NCBI GenBank assembly: GCA_964650385.1
Contig: CAZYTP010000012.1
Span: forward strand, 1-45,080
Length of the DNA: 45,080 nucleotides
Direction of reading: 5' to 3'
From: JAUSPI01 sp964650385
GTDB taxonomy: Bacteria; Desulfobacterota; Syntrophia; Syntrophales; JADFWA01
Shown here: one piece after another, positions 41,946 to 45,080 of the stretch
Layout: every line of letters begins with the position of its first letter
How positions within the stretch are numbered: the stretch's first letter is position 1
Translations under genes and position numbers: made by a program
The notes under the pieces: generated by a model
Databases searched by the model: none
What the model saw: the letters and a program-made list of their open reading frames with translations, nothing else
Told to the model about the DNA's origin: nothing

Positions 41946-42054
41946 AGTGCCTAAAGTGAGCTAAAGTTAATGTACACGCCTTCGGCGCGGTCAAATTTGA
42001 AACAGGCTGCGCTGAAAGCGCATTTTTTAACTTTAGGCACTTTAGCTCACTTTA
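41946..42054. repeat. Inverted repeat built from CTAAAGTG words
   Basis: The left arm (41946-41970) holds AGTGCCTAAAGTGAGCTAAA then GTTAA; the right arm (42027-42054) reads the same words in inverse, with a shared 16-base match TAAAGTGAGCTAAAGT. A GCGCTGAAAGCGC hairpin and GCCTTCGGCGC lie between. It sits within the 412-base gap between the VCBS gene and the tRNA, which has no gene. The modular word structure suggests slippage-grown or mobile repeats. Confidence 0.6.
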
Positions 42055-42147
42055 CACTCTTAACTAAATCTTGCTGTTTGAACTGGTACCAACATCTACG
42101 TAAAAAACGCAGTTGTTGAGAATAAAGACTCTAACATCTGCGGACCG

Positions 42148-43869
42148 TTACTGTGATTGAATATTCAGGTCATAGGCAACCAGAACACTTTTTCTGGTTT
42201 TTATGCCGCCGGTAGTCAGATTGAGTGCCAGGACTATTTCATTTTGACCATCGTTGTCAATGTCCTTGAACTGATAATCAGCTACATATCCATTGATCTT
42301 TCTCGTTTTCCAGTTTTCCAGCAGGCCGAGACCGTCCCATTCAAGATCGTATATCTCACTGGATGTGAAGACCTTTAGATTCTTGAATATCCTTCCCACC
42401 GAAGATAAATTTTTCACAACTATGATCTCTTTTTTTCCATCTTTGTTAATGTCATATGTGAGTATTCTTACTTTAACAAACGCTAAGTCTTTCTCAGTTG
42501 CATCGCCAGCTTTCTGCTGCTCGAAAATCTCGAAAGCATTATTGCTTCCTCCGAAAACGTCATCGCTTTTCCAGAGGAATTCATCGCTTCCGGTCACAAC
42601 AGCGATCTTGGACATGGGTTTGTCTGTCTTTTCAAAAATACAGAGGTGATCATACTCGTTGAGCGCTATGATTCTCTCCTTCTTGCTTATTCCCAGATTA
42701 TCGATGGTCAGACCATAGACAGAGAGCCCTACGGGGATCTTCATCTTCTTCCCCTCCCGGTATTCGCTACTTCTCCATACAATATTGTAAATAGGATTGC
42801 CAAACGGTTGGTCGATGTCAAATTTCTGACCTATTAATAGAGGAGAGCCCTCAGAAGTAACCACCCTCATAAACCATCTTAAATCGGATGCTATTTTTTC
42901 AAATTTTCCATCCTTAAACTCAAGAACAAATGAGTCCAGGAGATTGCGGTTTATACTTGTTACTATTATTTCGGGGACACCGTTTTTATTAATGTCAGCT
43001 ACATCAACGGAAAGGTAATTGTCATAACTTTTTCCGGCAATTTTTTGGAGCAGTTTAGAGGTTTTCTCTTTCTTCTGGTATATCAGGATGTTGTAATTAT
43101 CAATAACCACAACCTCGTTCAGGCCGTCGTTATTCACATCTCCGATATCCATCCCCTTAAATTCTGTCGCATACCTCTGACTCATCCAGAAACCTCTTCG
43201 CTGCATAGGTCTGGCAGCGTTTATGAAATCGGGATTGATTGCCGAGGTGTATGTGCCTTGCCCCCCCTTCATTCTCGATATAATTTCAGACTCACGGGGG
43301 AACTGCCCTGCCTGCTGCTGAGGCATAACCTGAGGAGCAGGTGGAAGGCCAAAGGTTGACGGGACAAGCCCAAGGATATGATAATCTATCCTCTTTGCAA
43401 AATCGGCTATCTTTGGTATTACTTCATCCATGCCCTTGCTCTGGGCGAATACACCTACCGAAGATTTATATGAAGCGATATCAACAAGCTTTCCATCCAG
43501 GCTTATGCTGTTACCGATTTTTGTGATGCTGCCCCACACAATAAAATCGACATTCATCTTCTTGCCGAGGGCGTAAACATCAGATTGAGTCAGACTCTTT
43601 TTCCCGACCTCCTTTAATGCATTAAGGGTTGAGTCCTTGCTTGCAACATCTATCTTTCCACTTACAGCGATTCGAGAGAAGAGCATGTCCCATATGCCGG
43701 TCCTCACATAATCTATATTTTCGGAACTGTGCACCGAAAAGGGGAGTATAGCCACCTTTTTTGTCTCTTTTGCTGTTTCCTTTTTTGTCGTTTCTTTCGT
43801 TGCCTGTGCCTGAGCGGACACCGTTACAATTAGGAAAAGGCAAAAGAAAACCCCGAGCATTCTTTTCAT
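42148..43869 (-). CDS. Exported protein with TolB-like N-terminal domain and VCBS/FG-GAP repeats
   Basis: A 573-residue protein with signal peptide MKRMLGVFFCLFLIVTVSAQ and a Lys/Glu/Thr-rich linker. The region at about 38-165 resembles the TolB-like/FlgT-type envelope domain (KKVAILPFSVHSSENIDYVR then TGIWDMLFSRI, and ALGKKMNVDFIVWGSITKIG). A Pro/Gln-rich linker is followed by FG-GAP/VCBS blades with calcium-type loops: DIGDVNNDGLNEVVV, DVADINKNGVPEIIV, YDINKDGKKEIIV and DIDNDGQNEIVL. It is probably a periplasmic beta-propeller protein of the envelope; the exact role is unknown. It is monocistronic. Confidence 0.8.
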   Translation of the reverse strand: MKRMLGVFFCLFLIVTVSAQAQATKETTKKETAKETKKVAILPFSVHSSENIDYVRTGIWDMLFSRIAVSGKIDVASKDSTLNALKEVGKKSLTQSDVYALGKKMNVDFIVWGSITKIGNSISLDGKLVDIASYKSSVGVFAQSKGMDEVIPKIADFAKRIDYHILGLVPSTFGLPPAPQVMPQQQAGQFPRESEIISRMKGGQGTYTSAINPDFINAARPMQRRGFWMSQRYATEFKGMDIGDVNNDGLNEVVVIDNYNILIYQKKEKTSKLLQKIAGKSYDNYLSVDVADINKNGVPEIIVTSINRNLLDSFVLEFKDGKFEKIASDLRWFMRVVTSEGSPLLIGQKFDIDQPFGNPIYNIVWRSSEYREGKKMKIPVGLSVYGLTIDNLGISKKERIIALNEYDHLCIFEKTDKPMSKIAVVTGSDEFLWKSDDVFGGSNNAFEIFEQQKAGDATEKDLAFVKVRILTYDINKDGKKEIIVVKNLSSVGRIFKNLKVFTSSEIYDLEWDGLGLLENWKTRKINGYVADYQFKDIDNDGQNEIVLALNLTTGGIKTRKSVLVAYDLNIQSQ

Positions 43870-43956
43870 TATTTATCTCCTGATTAAATTTTAACTGGTA
43901 CTTCTTTATCATCCTATAATTTACAATTCAAGGGTGATTTTTACTTCAGGGTCTGC

Positions 43957-44189
43957 TCACCGGAAAGGCTGTTCACCTATTAACCCCCGGCCAAAGTGTT
44001 CGTGCCTGTCCACCCTTGTGCCGCAATCATTTTTTGAATCACTTAGATGTATAGCCATAAGCCTTTCCATTCACATGATTTCTTCTATATCTTTAAAAAT
44101 TTTCCCGTAACTCTCTTCTGTTCTCGGAGGGATTGTTCTATTCCACCTGCTATGGATATGTGAACTCCTAAAAGGGGGTTATTCTCCAT
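43957..44189 (-). pseudogene. nfo: Deoxyribonuclease IV (nfo) remnant with internal deletion
   Basis: ATG 44189 opens ENNPLLGVHISIAGGIEQS, the N-terminus of endonuclease IV. After about 20 codons the homology jumps, in another frame, to the C-terminal part: ESYGKIFKDIEEIM, a TGA, MERLMAIHLSDSKNDCGTR then VDRHEHFGRGLIG, and a stop after EQPFR. HLxDSK and VDRHEH hold metal ligands of the enzyme. About 200 central codons are missing, and there is a frameshift plus a TGA where relatives have Gly. It is clearly dead. Its start overlaps the stop of the upstream membrane protein gene, so it was once translationally coupled to it. The rest of the 309-base gap to the VCBS gene shows nothing. Confidence 0.8.
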
Positions 44190-44421
44190 TGGTTGTATTT
44201 TTATCCGTATTACCTTTCATGAAGTTTTTCGCTTTTTTAAATATCCCCGGATACTTCCTTTCAAATATTGACAATAACTTCTTGGCAGCTGGAACTTCTG
44301 ATGACAGGATAATAATTCCTATAATCAGAAAAAGTATTCCCTGAAGTACCGGGAGGAAGCACCCTATAATCCCTAACGCAATAAAAGTCAAACCTGTAAC
44401 GTACCTTAAAGTCTTTTTCAC
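44179..44421 (-). CDS. Small PGPGW-like transmembrane protein
   Basis: About 80 residues from GTG 44421 (AGGGG ten bases upstream); the frame extends to a TTG at 44493 that lacks a ribosome site. Two helices RYVTGLTFIALGIIGCFLPV and GILFLIIGIIILSSE are followed by a basic tail (RKYPGIFKKAKNFMKGN). This matches the putative PGPGW-type transmembrane proteins of about 70-100 residues, whose function is unknown. It overlaps the start of the decayed nfo gene, so it formerly headed a two-gene unit. Confidence 0.65.
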   Translation of the reverse strand: MKKTLRYVTGLTFIALGIIGCFLPVLQGILFLIIGIIILSSEVPAAKKLLSIFERKYPGIFKKAKNFMKGNTDKNTTNGE

Positions 44422-44605
44422 GAACTTTTTACCCCTGACTGAAAGCTCAGCGCATATTATCCTTATCAACTTTTCTCTTCTATGGCTTGACAAGGATAAG
44501 GCCTGTGTGATTTGTATGTCAAGAAGTAATCGATAAAATTGCCGGGGTCGGAATGAGAGGAATTTTGAAAACTCAAAACGTCGGCCTGTCCGGGTGGGTA
44601 ATAAA

Positions 44606-45080
44606 ATGGATTTATCAATACTATCTCAAAAGGATGAAGCCTTAAATCTTGTTGTAGAAAAGCTGGGCAGAAATCCAGTTGATTTTTCTGAGAAGATGAA
44701 TCTCATAAAAACAGGGGGGAAAAAGGATGATGCCTGGCTTGCCGCAGGGGTATTACTCCCGCTTTTTTTCAAAGATGGTGAATTGGTGTTTCAGCTTATC
44801 AAGCGCGCTTCGACAGTTCCCCAACCCGGAGACATCAGCTGCCCCGGGGGGATGCTGAACACTTTTCTGGATCCTTTCTTCAGACCGTTTACGGCTCACA
44901 GATTTTCACCGTTACTGCGGGAAGATGTGCTCAAATATATGAGGCGAAGAGGGAGGTTCGACTTTAGAAATGTCACACTCTTCCTGGCCAATGCTCTGAG
45001 AGAATCCTGGGAGGAGGTAGGACTCAATCCCTTCAATGTTACGTTTCTTGGCCCGCTACCCTGCTATGACCTGAAATCTT
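44606..45080 (+). CDS. Nudix hydrolase, CoA-pyrophosphatase-like, with insertion in the Nudix box; 3' end outside window
   Basis: 158 residues visible from ATG 44606 (GGGTGGGT six bases upstream) and open to the window edge. AWLAAGVLLPLFFKDGELVF, then QLIKRASTVPQPGDISCPGG, matches the NudL/CoA pyrophosphatase N-terminal half. The Nudix box is split: PGG at 80-82 and ALRESWEEVGL at 130-140, so the catalytic RExxEE is kept but about 35 extra residues (FLDPFFRPFTAHRFSPLL and following) lie between the two parts. It probably hydrolyses CoA or another nucleoside diphosphate derivative. It is divergent from the PGPGW gene. Confidence 0.82.
   Translation, partial: MDLSILSQKDEALNLVVEKLGRNPVDFSEKMNLIKTGGKKDDAWLAAGVLLPLFFKDGELVFQLIKRASTVPQPGDISCPGGMLNTFLDPFFRPFTAHRFSPLLREDVLKYMRRRGRFDFRNVTLFLANALRESWEEVGLNPFNVTFLGPLPCYDLKS

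Noticed and set aside
44085..44189. 34-codon small protein gene overlapping the PGPGW gene
   Set aside because: Its first 20 residues are the endonuclease IV N-terminus and the C-terminal nfo region follows, so it is a pseudogene fragment and not a new small gene.
43957..44189. In-frame TGA in the nfo remnant as a selenocysteine codon
   Set aside because: Relatives have Gly at that position, the gene lacks its middle third and is frameshifted, and no SECIS-like stem is evident after the TGA.

Overview
The window looks like a chromosomal contig from an anaerobic Desulfobacterota (former Deltaproteobacteria) bacterium. The reasons are a tetraheme c3-type cytochrome directly ahead of an rnfCDGEAB operon, an LptF/LptG pair, neighbouring metK and ahcY, FecR/CHASE2 and TolB-like/VCBS envelope proteins, and dispersed palindromic repeats of the kind common in that phylum. 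One run of 100 N (30162-30261) marks a scaffold join, so this is a draft or metagenome-derived assembly. I cannot name the species.

Layout. 1-1600: remnant of a RhuM/Fic-type gene and a DUF4143 ATPase with a palindromic promoter. 1734-3398: lipB-lipA. 3511-7668: a 5'-nucleotidase lipoprotein and a FecR-CHASE2 pair. 7728-12138 (minus): alpha/beta hydrolase, BepA-like M48 protease, MATE exporter. 12300-17407: miaA with a coupled glycosyltransferase, SagB-type nitroreductase, a kinase-BON protein (minus) and coaE. 17421-19501: GGDEF cyclase, a 32-codon etfB stump, mobA. 19697-22682: a membrane protein and lptF-lptG. 22902-29214 (minus): DUF502-metK-ahcY, panC-panD behind an attenuator-like leader, rsmA, DUF2062. 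29240-31758: tsaD and nadB, both cut by the N gap. 31774-41263 (minus): a nine-gene electron-transfer and flavinylation cluster. 41659-45080: tRNA with CAT anticodon, TolB-like/VCBS protein, decayed nfo, small membrane protein and a partial Nudix hydrolase.

The most remarkable region is 31774-41263. The order is tetraheme cytochrome c, rnfC, rnfD, rnfG, rnfE, rnfA, rnfB, a tandem FMN-binding-domain protein and an ApbE flavin transferase. Four parts depart from textbook Rnf. RnfB is fused to a complete GltD/NfnB-type FAD/NAD(P)H oxidoreductase. RnfC has lost the glycine-rich and acidic signatures of the NADH/FMN site but keeps both 4Fe-4S motifs. RnfD has Tyr where the flavinylated Thr is expected. 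ApbE is fused behind a 12-helix MFS transporter and one extra helix. Together these suggest an Rnf-like ion pump whose pyridine-nucleotide site moved from RnfC to RnfB, with a dedicated membrane-tethered flavinylation machine.

A second candidate novelty is the panC leader, where an aptamer-like stem, an antiterminator and an intrinsic terminator compete just before the start codon. The window also carries three decayed genes (RhuM/Fic, etfB, nfo) and several families of palindromic repeats, one of which supplies the C-terminal codons of lipA.
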